Of a stretch of DNA of 64,000 nucleotides, positions 15,547 through 24,801 are shown piece after piece (positions within the stretch are counted from its first letter, which is position 1; each line of letters begins with the position of its first letter). A program made the translations under genes and the position numbers. The notes below the pieces were generated by a model that did not search any database, was not told where the DNA came from, and worked only from the letters and a program-made list of their open reading frames with translations. Source of the stretch: Rhizobium sp. 16-449-1b. GTDB taxonomy: Bacteria > Pseudomonadota > Alphaproteobacteria > Rhizobiales > Rhizobiaceae. Location of the stretch: NCBI RefSeq assembly GCF_017741935.1, contig NZ_JAGHMH010000006.1:1-64000 (forward strand), in the 5' to 3' direction.

Positions 15547-16782
15547 GTGAAATCCGGCTTGCGGACGAAAAACTTCAGGGCTTGGCTGGTTGCCGCGGTG
15601 ATGGCCGTGGCTGTTCCGTTGGTCGGTCATTCGGTGGCGACCGCGGCCGGCGAAGAGCGCTTGCTGGCCTATGGCGCGCGCATCGTCGGCGACGACGCAA
15701 GGACCCGCATCGTCATCGATTTCGATCGTCCCCCCAGCTTCTCCATACACTACATCGCCAATCCGGAACGGGTCGTCGTCGATCTCCCGGCAACCGCTTT
15801 CGGTTTTCCCGCCAAGGATCTCGAGGCGAGGGGGCTTTTCAAGGATATCCGCTACGGCACGATGGACGGCGACAGCGCCCGTATCGTTCTGACGGCGACA
15901 AAGCCCGTTCGCATCGGCATGGCGAGGGTTCAGGCCGATGAAAACGGCAAGGGCCAGCGCCTCGTGCTCGAAGCCGAGATGACCGACAAGGCGACCTTCG
16001 CCGAACTGGTGAAAGCCCAATCCTGGAACGAGCCCGAGGCCGCGCAGACAACCAGCGCCATACCGGCGCCCGAAAAACCTGCACCCGGCGACTTCATCGT
16101 CGCCGTCGATGCCGGCCATGGCGGCATCGATACCGGCGCGATCGGCGTCGACACGAAGACCCAGGAGAAGGATGTCACGCTGGCATTCGCCAAGACGCTC
16201 GCGGATCGGCTGAACCGCGAGCCTGGCATCAAGGCTTTCCTGACCCGCAAGGATGATTCGTTCCTGTCGCTGTCCGAGCGCGTGCAGATCGCGCGGCAGA
16301 ACCACGCATCACTCTTCGTCTCCATGCATGCCGACACGTTGCGCCAGAAGGATATTCGCGGTGCCACCGTCTACACCATCTCCGACAAGGCGTCAGACAA
16401 GCTCGCCGCCGATCTCGCCGACCGCGAAAACCTGTCCGACCAGATCGCCGGTAAGGCGGCTGCGACCGAACCGCCCGAAGTGGCCGACATCCTGCTCGAC
16501 CTGACGCGCCGCGAGACGCAAGCGTTTTCGATCTCGATGGCCGAAAGCGTGCTGGCCTCCTTCAAGGATCAGGTCGGGACGATCAACAACCCGCACCGCC
16601 ATGCCGGTTTCCGCGTTCTGCAGGCCCCCGATGTTCCCTCCATCCTGCTGGAACTCGGCTTTCTCTCGAACAAGGAAGACGAGAAACTGCTGCTCGACGA
16701 CACCTGGCGCGCCAAGATGGGCGACCTGTTGACTGAGGCGGTGAAGCATTATCACGCATCCATGGTCGCCAATGGCGGCTGA
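15547..16782 (+). CDS. N-acetylmuramoyl-L-alanine amidase, AmiC-like, with AMIN domain
   Basis: This periplasmic zinc amidase cleaves the lactyl-amide bond of peptidoglycan, usually for daughter-cell separation. It has a signal peptide (RTKNFRAWLVAAVMAVAVPLVG...ATAA), an AMIN domain (~45-150, ARTRIVIDFDRPPSFSIHYIANPERVVVDLP), and an Amidase_3 domain (~175-405). Zinc ligands are visible at VDAGHGG (His), TQEKDVT (Glu) and SMHAD (His), with the catalytic Glu in LELGFLSN. The start is uncertain. GTG at 15547 gives a clean signal peptide but has a weak ribosome site, and TTG at 15502 would add 15 residues. The PBP1A gene follows on the same strand, so cell-wall genes are grouped here. Confidence 0.92.
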   Translation: MKSGLRTKNFRAWLVAAVMAVAVPLVGHSVATAAGEERLLAYGARIVGDDARTRIVIDFDRPPSFSIHYIANPERVVVDLPATAFGFPAKDLEARGLFKDIRYGTMDGDSARIVLTATKPVRIGMARVQADENGKGQRLVLEAEMTDKATFAELVKAQSWNEPEAAQTTSAIPAPEKPAPGDFIVAVDAGHGGIDTGAIGVDTKTQEKDVTLAFAKTLADRLNREPGIKAFLTRKDDSFLSLSERVQIARQNHASLFVSMHADTLRQKDIRGATVYTISDKASDKLAADLADRENLSDQIAGKAAATEPPEVADILLDLTRRETQAFSISMAESVLASFKDQVGTINNPHRHAGFRVLQAPDVPSILLELGFLSNKEDEKLLLDDTWRAKMGDLLTEAVKHYHASMVANGG

Positions 16783-17025
16783 CAGGCGGCCGTTGCTCAG
16801 ATGTGACACTTGCGTGGGTAAACATGTATGCGTGTGGAATTGCAGGCAAAAGCCCTACTTTCCTCACATTCAGGCCATTACTCACGGCTATGTTTCCGTG
16901 TGCAAAACGGAATTGGCTTGTGGCCGCATCCGGCATGGAGTAATTCGCGCAGCGTGCAAAGTGCCGCGGTTCATGCGATTGTTATGCGCGCGCCGATCGA
17001 CAATTGAGATACCGGTAGCTTAGAT

Positions 17026-19473
17026 ATGATCAGACTTCTTGGATATTTCTTCGGAGCGGCTTGCGTCCTGTTCCTGGGCGTAGCGGCGGCCGTTGCCGTT
17101 TATTTGGCGACGGTGACGAAGGATCTTCCTGATTACGCGGTGCTGAGCAGCTACGAGCCGCCGGTGACGACGCGCGTGCATGCCGGCAACGGCGCGCTGA
17201 TGGCCGAGTACGCCAAGGAACGCCGCTTGTTCCTGCCGATCCAAGCTGTTCCCGATCGCGTCAAGGCCGCGTTCCTCTCCGCCGAAGACAAGAATTTCTA
17301 CCAGCACCCTGGTATCGACGTCACCGGTTTCGGCCGCGCCGTGGTCGCTTATCTGACCGGTGGCCCGACGCAGGGTGGTTCCACGATCACGCAGCAGGTC
17401 GCCAAGAACTTCCTGCTGTCGAGCGAACAGACCATGGAGCGCAAGGCCAAGGAAGCTATTCTCTCCTTCCGCATCGAGCAGGCCTACAGCAAGGACAAGA
17501 TCCTTGAGCTCTATCTCAACGAGATCTTCTTCGGCCTGAACTCCTACGGTATCGCCAGCGCCGCACTCACCTATTTCAACAAGTCGGTCAACGAACTGAC
17601 CATCGCCGATGCCGCCTATCTGGCCTCGCTGCCGAAGGGCCCGGCGAACTACCATCCGTTCCGTCATCCAGAAGCCGCGGTCACCCGCCGCAACTGGGTC
17701 ATCGACCGCATGGTCGAGAATGGCTATGTCAGCCAGTCGGATGGTGCTGAAGCCAAGAAGCAGCCGCTCGGCGTTACCGGCCGCACCAGCGGTCCGTCGC
17801 TCTTCGCATCGGGCTACTTCGCCGAAGCCGTCCGCCGCCAGTTGATCGACCAGTACGGCGAGAAGATGCTCTATGAGGGTGGCCTCTCGGTTCGCACCTC
17901 GTTCGATCCGCAATTGCAGGTCTTCGCCCGCAAGGCGCTGCAGGATGGCCTGATCAACTATGACGAACGCCGTGGTTTCCACGGCCCGATCAAGCAGATC
18001 GACACAACGTCGGACTGGGGCAAGGCGCTCGCCGATATCCCGGCTCTCTCCGACGTTCCGGAATGGGACCTCGCCGTCGTGCTTGCCGTCGCCAGCGACA
18101 GTGTCGACATCGGCCTGCAGCCGCAGAAGGATGGCGCCGGCAAGATCGGCTCTGACCGCCAGCGCGGGACCATTGAAGCCAAGAACATGCAGTGGGCCTT
18201 CCGTTCGGCCACCGGCGGCAAGACGTCCAAGTCGCCGCAGGGCGTGCTGCAGCCGGGCGACGTCGTCTTCGTCGAACGCCTTGGCGGCGACAGCTCCACA
18301 TCCTACCGTCTGCGCCAGCCGCCGAAGGTCGGTGGTGGTTTCGTCGCGATGGACCCGAAGACCGGCCGCGTGCTGGCCATGGTCGGCGGCTTCTCCTATG
18401 CCCAGTCGGAATTCAACCGTGCGACGCAGGCGATGCGCCAGCCTGGTTCGTCCTTCAAGCCTTTCGTTTACGCAGCCGCGATGGACAATGGCTACACGCC
18501 GGCCTCGGTCGTTAGCGACGATCCGCTCGAAATCCAGGTCGGCAACGGCCAGGTCTGGGCACCCGACAACTACGAAGGCGAGGGCGGTGGCGCCAACACG
18601 CTGCGCTTCGCCATCGAGCACTCGCGCAACCGCATGACGGTGCGTCTCGCCAACGACCTCGGCATGAACGTCGTTGCCGAATATGCCAACCGCTTCGGCA
18701 TCTACGACAAGATGATGCCTGTTCTGGCCATGTCGCTCGGCTCCGGCGAAACCACCGTGCTGCGCATGGTGTCGGCCTATTCGGTCATCGCCAACGGCGG
18801 CAAGCAGATCAAGCCGACGCTCATCGACCGTATCCAGGACCGCTACGGCAAGACCATCTTCAAGCATGAGGAGCGTGTCTGCGAGGCCTGCAACGCCAGC
18901 GACTGGCAGAACCAGGAAGAGCCGAACGTGGTGGATAACCGCGAAACCGTTCTCGACCCGATGACCTCCTACCAGATCACCTCGATGATGCAGGGCGTCA
19001 TCCAGCGCGGCACGGCCGCCGGCAAGGTTCAGCTAGGCGAACGCGACGTTGCCGGCAAGACCGGCACGACCAACGATGAAAAGGACGCCTGGTTCGTCGG
19101 CTTCACGCCGGATCTGGTCGCCGGTCTTTATATCGGCTTCGATTCGCCATCGACACTGGGCCGCGGCGGCACCGGCAGCTCGCTGTCCGCGCCCGTCTTC
19201 AACGAGTTCATGCAGGCGGCCGTCAAGGACACGCCGGTATCGAAGTTCGTCATCCCTGCCGGCATGAACCTGATCCCGATCGACCGCAAGACCGGCATGG
19301 CCGCGATGCAGGGCGATCCGAATACCATCATCGAGGCCTTCAAGCCCGGCACCGGCCCGGCCGACAGCTACTCCGTCATCGGCATGGACAACACCATGGC
19401 GCCGGAGGAAATCCTGAAGACCTCGCCGCAGGCCAACCAGGCGGTTCAATCCGGCGCCGGTGGTCTCTATTGA
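17026..19473 (+). CDS. mrcA: Penicillin-binding protein 1A (bifunctional transglycosylase/transpeptidase)
   Basis: It polymerises glycan strands and cross-links them at the inner membrane, facing the periplasm (815 aa). There is one N-terminal membrane anchor (~5-28). The GT51 domain has catalytic Glu87 in AEDKNFYQHPGID and GGSTITQQ (117-124). An OB-like insert (~320-430) is typical of the PBP1A class. The transpeptidase motifs are S475-S-F-K478, S533-R-N535 and K678-T-G-T681. The 240-base upstream gap suggests its own promoter rather than an operon with the amidase gene. All catalytic residues are intact. Confidence 0.96.
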   Translation: MIRLLGYFFGAACVLFLGVAAAVAVYLATVTKDLPDYAVLSSYEPPVTTRVHAGNGALMAEYAKERRLFLPIQAVPDRVKAAFLSAEDKNFYQHPGIDVTGFGRAVVAYLTGGPTQGGSTITQQVAKNFLLSSEQTMERKAKEAILSFRIEQAYSKDKILELYLNEIFFGLNSYGIASAALTYFNKSVNELTIADAAYLASLPKGPANYHPFRHPEAAVTRRNWVIDRMVENGYVSQSDGAEAKKQPLGVTGRTSGPSLFASGYFAEAVRRQLIDQYGEKMLYEGGLSVRTSFDPQLQVFARKALQDGLINYDERRGFHGPIKQIDTTSDWGKALADIPALSDVPEWDLAVVLAVASDSVDIGLQPQKDGAGKIGSDRQRGTIEAKNMQWAFRSATGGKTSKSPQGVLQPGDVVFVERLGGDSSTSYRLRQPPKVGGGFVAMDPKTGRVLAMVGGFSYAQSEFNRATQAMRQPGSSFKPFVYAAAMDNGYTPASVVSDDPLEIQVGNGQVWAPDNYEGEGGGANTLRFAIEHSRNRMTVRLANDLGMNVVAEYANRFGIYDKMMPVLAMSLGSGETTVLRMVSAYSVIANGGKQIKPTLIDRIQDRYGKTIFKHEERVCEACNASDWQNQEEPNVVDNRETVLDPMTSYQITSMMQGVIQRGTAAGKVQLGERDVAGKTGTTNDEKDAWFVGFTPDLVAGLYIGFDSPSTLGRGGTGSSLSAPVFNEFMQAAVKDTPVSKFVIPAGMNLIPIDRKTGMAAMQGDPNTIIEAFKPGTGPADSYSVIGMDNTMAPEEILKTSPQANQAVQSGAGGLY

Positions 19474-19574
19474 CATTTTCGACTGATAGCGTGGCGGTCG
19501 CGGCTCTTTACATCCGCGGCCGCCACAACTATTTGACGGACGACTTTTGAAGACAACGCAAAAGAAGCGGGACA

Positions 19575-20706
19575 ATGCGAGCGGAAATCCAGAACGTAGT
19601 CGATGAAACCAAGCAGGCTATCACCCTGCTGAGGAGGCATCTTTGACTGGGACCAGGCGATAAGACGACTGGACTGGTTGAACAACAAGGCAGAGGACCC
19701 GAACCTCTGGAACGATGCCACCGAAGCACAGAAGCTGATGCGCGAGCGCCAGCAGCTCGATGACGGCATCAGCGGCGTACGCCGCTTCGAGCAGCAGATC
19801 AAAGACAATATCGAGCTCATCGAGATGGGCGAGGACGAGGGCGATGAGGCCATCGTCAAGGAAGCTGAAGACGCGCTGAAGGCACTCAAGGCCGAAGCCG
19901 CGCGCCAGCAGGTCGAAGCGATGTTGTCTGGCGAAGCCGACAGCAACGACACCTATCTCGAAGTTCATTCCGGCGCCGGCGGCACGGAAAGCCAGGACTG
20001 GGCGAACATGCTTTTGCGCATGTATACCCGCTGGGCCGAACGCTCGAAGTTCAAGGTTGAACTGCTCGAAGTCCATGACGGCGAAGAAGCCGGCATCAAG
20101 TCCGCGACGCTGCTCGTCAAGGGCCACAATGCCTATGGCTGGCTGAAGACCGAATCGGGCGTTCACCGCCTGGTCCGCATCTCGCCCTATGACAGCAACG
20201 CCCGCCGTCACACCTCGTTCTCGTCCATCTGGGTCTACCCCGTCGTCGACGACTCGATCCAGATCGACATCAACGAAAGCGATTGCCGCATCGACACCTA
20301 CCGCTCCTCGGGTGCCGGTGGTCAGCACGTCAACACGACCGACTCCGCTGTCCGCATCACACACATGCCCTCGGGCATCGTGGTGCAGTGCCAGCAGGAA
20401 CGTTCGCAGCACAAGAACCGCGCCAAGGCCTGGGACATGCTGCGCGCACGTCTCTACGAAGCGGAACTGAAGAAGCGCGAAGACGCGGCCAATGCCGAAG
20501 CGGCCTCCAAGTCCGATATCGGCTGGGGCCACCAAATCCGTTCCTACGTCCTGCAGCCCTACCAGATGGTCAAGGACCTGCGCACAGGCGTCACCAGCAC
20601 CGCGCCCGACGACGTGCTGGATGGAGAGCTCGACGAGTTCATGGAAGCAGCGCTCGCGCACCGCATCAGCGGCAAGGCGGATGCCGTGGTCGACGACGTC
20701 GACTGA
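19575..20706 (+). CDS. prfB: Peptide chain release factor 2, with programmed +1 frameshift
   Basis: RF2 ends translation at UGA and UAA. The gene is read as 19575-19643 and then, after skipping one T, 19645-20706 (376 aa). The first 23 codons end at an in-frame TGA (19644-19646) inside AGGAGGCATCTTTGAC. There is a Shine-Dalgarno-like AGGAGG three bases before CTT-TGA, the same layout as in E. coli prfB, where low RF2 lets the ribosome slip +1. After the shift the frame continues [19 protein letters not shown]. The GGQ loop ([15 protein letters not shown]) is intact. The stop-recognition tripeptide is SPY rather than the E. coli SPF. A terminator follows at 20730. Confidence 0.96.
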
Positions 20707-20729
20707 TCGATCTGGTCAAGATGATATCG

Positions 20730-20755
20730 AAAAGGCCCCGGCAGGGGCCTTTTCT
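20730..20755 (+). terminator. Intrinsic terminator of prfB
   Basis: AAAAGGCCCC, a short CGGCA-type loop and GGGGCCTTTT form a strong stem with a T run, 24 bases past the prfB stop. It may also serve the convergent minus-strand gene ending at 20792. Confidence 0.9.
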
Positions 20756-20791
20756 GATTCTGGCGGTGCGTCTTTCGAAGCGCGACCGACT

Positions 20792-21325
20792 TTAATGTCC
20801 CGACTTCTCGACGCTGATATCGCCGAACTCATCGATGATGACGGTCCAGCTATTTGCGTCGCCATCCGGATCGGTCTTCAGATAGACCATGGCGAACAGC
20901 CCCGGCTCGTTCAGCCGGCCGGTCGAATTTTCAGGACGGATATCCGTCACATAGGGATTGAGATCGTTCAGCTCCTGAACCTCGACCGTCGAGACGATTT
21001 CGGGCCCGGTCTCGGTCTGCGCGATCTGCTGCAGATAGACCTTGGCGGTGCGATCGGCCTGGCGAACCGCAAACAGCTTGTAATAGCCATGGCGGGGTTG
21101 GCTTGGCGCGGCGGGTATGGCCGTCGCTGCGGCCGGCGCATTCGGCGTGCTCGCGGCTGGCGGACGGGTGACTGCCGGCGCATTGCCGTCGTCGGCCCAG
21201 TAACCCGTGCTCGTCGCGAATGTGATGCTCGCAGGCAAGATTGGATCGGTGGCATCCGTCGTCTGCGCGGCAAGCGGAACTGCGGCGATCAGCAGCGCGC
21301 AGGCTGTCAGTCCGAAACGCTTCAT
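20792..21325 (-). CDS. Secreted hypothetical protein (177 aa)
   Basis: The function is not recognised. An N-terminal signal peptide (MKRFGLTACALLIAAVPLAAQ) directs it to the periplasm. A Pro/Ala-rich linker (~55-78) follows, then a compact domain (~79-177, HGYYKLFAVRQADRTAKVYLQQIAQ... to WTVIIDEFGDISVEKSGH) with alternating beta-type hydrophobics. The gene begins 4 bases after the nadK stop, so the two are probably transcribed together. Nothing in the sequence ties it to NAD metabolism. Confidence 0.8.
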   Translation of the reverse strand: MKRFGLTACALLIAAVPLAAQTTDATDPILPASITFATSTGYWADDGNAPAVTRPPAASTPNAPAAATAIPAAPSQPRHGYYKLFAVRQADRTAKVYLQQIAQTETGPEIVSTVEVQELNDLNPYVTDIRPENSTGRLNEPGLFAMVYLKTDPDGDANSWTVIIDEFGDISVEKSGH

Positions 21326-21329
21326 CGCC

Positions 21330-22103
21330 TCAATCCTCGAATTGCTCGGATAGAATACGGTCGGACCAGGAGCGGTCGGGGTCCGAGAGGATACGGGCGG
21401 TCATGTGCTCGGATTGAGCAATGCGCACATGCAGCACCGATTTGACCTCGGAATTATCGGCAACCGCGTTCACCGGCCGCTTTTCCGACTCGAGAATATG
21501 AATGTCCACCGTCACCTTGTTCGGCAACAGCGCCCCGCGCCAGCGGCGGGGGCGGAACGCGCTCACCGGCGTCATCGCCAACAGCGGCGCGTCCAGAGGC
21601 AGGATCGGACCATGCGCAGAGAGATTGTACGCCGTCGAACCGGCCGGCGTCGCCACCATCAGCCCGTCGCAGATCAGTTCCTCAAGCCGAACGACGCCAT
21701 CCACTTCGACCCTGAGCTTGGCGGCCTGGTAGGATTGGCGAAACAGCGAGACCTCGTTGATGGCAAGGGCGGTATCGCTCGTTCCATCCGCATTCGTGGT
21801 CGTCATTCTCAGCGGCCGAAACGTGTTCTCGACGGCGGCATTGATCCGCTCGCGCAACGCGTCGGTGCGGTACTCGTTCATCAGAAAGCCGACGGAGCCG
21901 CGGTTCATCCCATAGACGAGCCTGCCGGAGTTCATCGTGCTGTGCAGCGTCTGCAGCATGAAGCCGTCGCCGCCGAGCGCCACGATCACATCGGCATCCT
22001 TTGCGGGCACATCCCCGTAAACGCGAATCAGTTCGTCACGCGCCGCTAGCGCCTCGGCGGTAGGGGAAGCCAGAAAACAGAGGGTCTGAAAGGATACGCT
22101 CAT
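21330..22103 (-). CDS. nadK: NAD kinase
   Basis: This cytoplasmic enzyme phosphorylates NAD to NADP with ATP or polyphosphate (257 aa). The GGDG motif is in VALGGDGFMLQTLH, the NE motif in ALAINEVSLFR, and the conserved glycine-rich segment in LMVATPAGSTAYNLSAHGPILPLD. The length fits the short alphaproteobacterial form, which lacks the N-terminal extension of E. coli NadK. It is the first gene of a two-gene minus-strand unit with the secreted protein that follows it. Confidence 0.94.
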   Translation of the reverse strand: MSVSFQTLCFLASPTAEALAARDELIRVYGDVPAKDADVIVALGGDGFMLQTLHSTMNSGRLVYGMNRGSVGFLMNEYRTDALRERINAAVENTFRPLRMTTTNADGTSDTALAINEVSLFRQSYQAAKLRVEVDGVVRLEELICDGLMVATPAGSTAYNLSAHGPILPLDAPLLAMTPVSAFRPRRWRGALLPNKVTVDIHILESEKRPVNAVADNSEVKSVLHVRIAQSEHMTARILSDPDRSWSDRILSEQFED

Positions 22104-22315
22104 GCAATGCCCTTTGATAAAGTCCGCCTAGCTAAATGATAATGGGCTGGCACGACAAGGCATTTTAGGGTCGCAGCTGTTCGCCGGGACTACTCTCTGC
22201 ATAGGTGAGGAGAGGGCAGAAGGGCGCCAATTTCATGGCGCCCCCTGTTTGTGATCGGCTTCGAACGGGTCTTGGCCGACTCGCGTCTGTGGTCCGTCGG
22301 CTCGGCGACAGCGCC

Positions 22316-22603
22316 TTACTTGTTCTGAAGCAGCCAGATCTTTCCGCCCATGGTGATGCCATAGGTATCGGTGGTGCCATCGTCGGTGAGATTGCGGCGC
22401 TCCAGGAAGCCGTGCTCGCAAAGGTCCACAAGCGTCTTTGCGGTGACCGTCTTGATCTTCTGCGGGCGCTCTTTCCAGCGGTCCGTTTTCGCATAGGTCA
22501 CGGTCGCGTTCTCATGCGTCCACTTGCCGGCCGCTTGCGGATAGAGATCGCCATCACGGGCGAGTTTAAGTCCCGCGATCTGCGCCGGGGTGAGTTCAGC
22601 CAT
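22316..22603 (-). CDS. Hypothetical protein (95 aa)
   Basis: This is a small soluble protein of unknown function with no signal peptide. It reads AELTPAQIAGLKLARDGDLYPQ at the start, then a basic middle (KTDRWKERPQKIKTVTAKTLVDLCEHGFLERR) and a short end GGKIWLLQNK. The central part, with helices followed by a charged turn, looks like a winged-helix fold (TVTAKTLVDLCEHGFLERR...TDTYGITMGGK). A regulatory or DNA-binding role is therefore possible but unproven. It stands alone, with a possible stem-loop after its stop at 22227-22248. Confidence 0.7.
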   Translation of the reverse strand: MAELTPAQIAGLKLARDGDLYPQAAGKWTHENATVTYAKTDRWKERPQKIKTVTAKTLVDLCEHGFLERRNLTDDGTTDTYGITMGGKIWLLQNK

Positions 22604-22754
22604 TTCAATAACCTCTTGGCATGTTGCACGGATCAGCCGTGAATGCAGGGGAACCCTGGGAAACCAAGGGCAATAGGAACCAAATGTTGCAACGCGAGCA
22701 TCTCGTCTACCGAGGCCCGTCGGTGTGGCAACAATCGATTCCTTCGAAGAATTG

Positions 22755-22830
<76 letters not shown>

Positions 22831-22938
22831 AACGCCCGCCAATTAGCAGATTTTGCTGCTCTGTAAAGAAAAATCGGCCACGATTTGATTTCGCATAGTG
22901 ATTTCAACAGGCCGTATTCAGGCACCGGTTTCGCGCGG

Positions 22939-23076
22939 CTAGTTTGGAGTGGTCTGCCGAACTGTCGATTGCAGGTGGCCGCCATTCTCGCCCAGGCCAT
23001 CGCCGGAAGACGGCATGGCAGCGATGCTGAGAACCGAAACAACCATGAGAGCGATGACAGCGATCATTATTCGCAC
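22939..23076 (-). CDS. Small single-span membrane or secreted peptide (45 aa), GTG start
   Basis: A GTG at 23074-23076 lies 7 bases after AAGGAG, a near-ideal ribosome site. The product begins with a hydrophobic helix (MRIMIAVIALMVVSVLSIAAM) and ends in a polar tail (PSSGDGLGENGGHLQSTVRQTTPN). The first part could be a signal peptide cut near SIAAM or a membrane anchor. It lies 68 bases downstream of another small membrane protein gene on the same strand, so the two may form a unit. The function is unknown. Confidence 0.55.
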   Translation of the reverse strand: MRIMIAVIALMVVSVLSIAAMPSSGDGLGENGGHLQSTVRQTTPN

Positions 23077-23144
23077 GCGATTTCTCCTTTTGAACGAGGA
23101 AGAAACGCAAATAAGGCAATTGGGTTCCGGAGCGGGCTTGGCGG

Positions 23145-23315
23145 CTATTGCGCCGGCGGCGGCGCCGTCGTGGTGGGATTGGCGCCTGGAGCGGCCGGGG
23201 CAAGAGGATCGGGCTGGTGCACGGGCTGGGTCTTGTCGATCCAGCCGATGCTGAGAATGATGGCGACGAGGATGCCGATGAAGAGAATGCCGATGATGAG
23301 GGGACGAACTGCCAT
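23145..23315 (-). CDS. Small single-span membrane protein with proline-rich tail (56 aa)
   Basis: It has a single transmembrane helix at residues ~5-24 (PLIIGILFIGILVAIILSIG), then WIDKTQP and a Pro/Ala/Thr-rich tail ending in TAPPPAQ. The ATG at 23313-23315 follows AAGGAG with an 11-base spacer. Stop TAG lies at 23145-23147. Small rhizobial proteins of this build are known but uncharacterised. It is upstream of the 45-aa gene on the same strand and divergent from nothing nearby, as rlmB also reads on the minus strand from further right. Confidence 0.6.
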   Translation of the reverse strand: MAVRPLIIGILFIGILVAIILSIGWIDKTQPVHQPDPLAPAAPGANPTTTAPPPAQ

Positions 23316-23437
23316 GTCGGATGCTTCTCCTTGTTGGTCGGAGCATTACTGGATGATAACCGCTGCTGACGTCAAAACCGAGGCAGTCGAGCATCAGCAG
23401 CGGCATCTTTCGGCATGGTGGCCCGTTCGTGAGCCTG

Positions 23438-24328
23438 TCAGCCCTTCAGATGAATGCGCGCCGCGTAGAGCGCGATCGCGGCTGCGTTGGACACGTTGAG
23501 CGACTTGATCTCGCCGGGCATATCGAGCCGCGCCAGCGCATTCACCGTCTCGCGCGTCTTCTGGCGCAATCCCTTGCCCTCGGCGCCAAGCACGAGCGCG
23601 ACCTTGTCGCCGGAGAAGGTGCCCTCGAGAGGAGCCGGGCCTTCCGAATCAAGGCCGATGGTGACGAAGCCGAGCTTGTGCAGTTCGCCAAGCGCATCGG
23701 CGAGATTGGTGATCTGTATATAAGGGATGAGTTCCAGCGCGCCGGAGGCGGATTTGGCAAGCACGCCCGATTCGGTCGGGCTGTGGCGCTGCGTCGTGAT
23801 CAGCGCACCGGCATTGAAGGCGACGGCCGAGCGCATGATGGCGCCGACATTGTGCGGATCCGTCACCTGGTCGAGCACGAGGATCAGCGGGCTGTCCTTC
23901 AGCGCTTCGAGGCGGCGCACGGGAAGCGGGCGCGTTTCCAGCATCACGCCCTGGTGGATGGCGTCTGGGCCAAGCACCTTGTCGAGATCCTGCGGCGAAA
24001 CCATCTCGTACGGTATGCCGAGTTTCTCGACATCGATCTCAAGGCGGGCCAGCGCGTTCGGGGTCACCGACAGCTTGATCTTCTTACGCTCTTTATTCTC
24101 GAGCGCGGCGCGCACCGTATGCAGGCCGTAGAGATGGACCTGGTCCGGAGCGAGTGCCGGCGGCTTCCAGTCATCGCCGCCACGCTTGCGCTTCTGGAAG
24201 CCGGGAGTTGGAATTTCGCCACGTTCGCGCTTGTTGTCGCGATGCGCACGACGCAGATTCGCGTAGTGCGTATCCTTGGCGGATTTTTCGTCGGAGGACG
24301 TGCCCCCGGATTTGTTGTCTTTGCTCAT
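23438..24328 (-). CDS. rlmB: SpoU/TrmH-family 2'-O-ribose RNA methyltransferase (RlmB-like)
   Basis: It probably methylates G2251 of 23S rRNA (296 aa). The basic N-terminal extension (~1-60, HRDNKRERGEIPTPGFQKRKRGGD) is followed by the substrate-binding domain (~66-135, HLYGLHTVRAALENKERKKI) and the SpoU knot domain (~145-296). The three SAM-binding motifs are VLDQVTDPHNVGAIMRSA (motif 1), LVLGAEGKGL (motif 2) and MPGEIKSLNVSNAAAIALY (motif 3). Rhizobial members often carry this basic tail. RlmB is the best fit, though TrmH-like siblings with other targets exist. Confidence 0.85.
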   Translation of the reverse strand: MSKDNKSGGTSSDEKSAKDTHYANLRRAHRDNKRERGEIPTPGFQKRKRGGDDWKPPALAPDQVHLYGLHTVRAALENKERKKIKLSVTPNALARLEIDVEKLGIPYEMVSPQDLDKVLGPDAIHQGVMLETRPLPVRRLEALKDSPLILVLDQVTDPHNVGAIMRSAVAFNAGALITTQRHSPTESGVLAKSASGALELIPYIQITNLADALGELHKLGFVTIGLDSEGPAPLEGTFSGDKVALVLGAEGKGLRQKTRETVNALARLDMPGEIKSLNVSNAAAIALYAARIHLKG

Positions 24329-24532
24329 GCCGCTTTATAGCGGTGGCATTTCTTTCCGCATAGGATTTCTTTGTCCACAGGGGCTTTCCATCGCCGATGA
24401 CATTTTTCGCATATTTTCCATCGTCATCGTGTTGACATAGGCAACTCGGCCCGTCATATACGCGGCGCAGACCGAGGGGCGGCAACGCTTCGAAAGTCTA
24501 GCAGACTTGGTCTAACGATCCGGACGAAAACT

Positions 24533-24617
24533 GGAGAGATGCCCGAGTGGTTAAAGGGGACGGACTGTAAATCCGTTGGCTCAGCCTACGTTGGTTCAAA
24601 TCCAACTCTCTCCACCA
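24533..24617 (+). tRNA. tRNA-Tyr (anticodon GTA)
   Basis: This is an 85-base class II tRNA with a long variable arm. It starts GGAGAGATGCCCGAGTGG, has the anticodon stem-loop GGACTGTAAATCC (GTA), and ends CTCTCC-ACCA with encoded CCA. Followed 26 bases later by tRNA-Gly, so probably one transcript. Confidence 0.96.
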
Positions 24618-24643
24618 TTCGTCCTCGGATCGGACCAAACCCC

Positions 24644-24717
24644 GCGGGTATAGCTCAATGGTAGAGCAGCAGCCTTCCAAGCTGAATACGCGGGTTCGAT
24701 TCCCGCTACCCGCTCCA
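24644..24717 (+). tRNA. tRNA-Gly (anticodon TCC)
   Basis: The 74-base cloverleaf has acceptor GCGGGTA/TACCCGC, D-arm TAGCTCAATGG, anticodon loop CTTCCAA (TCC), T-loop GGTTCGATTCC and encoded CCA. In many bacteria the order tRNA-Tyr, tRNA-Gly, tuf is kept; here a membrane-protein gene lies between the tRNAs and tuf. Confidence 0.96.
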
Positions 24718-24801
24718 TTTTCAAATCGAATCCTGACATTATCCACAGCGCGCAAGCGCCTGTTTGCGTTTCCGTATCGCCGTGTATCGACGAGGCTGAT
24801 C

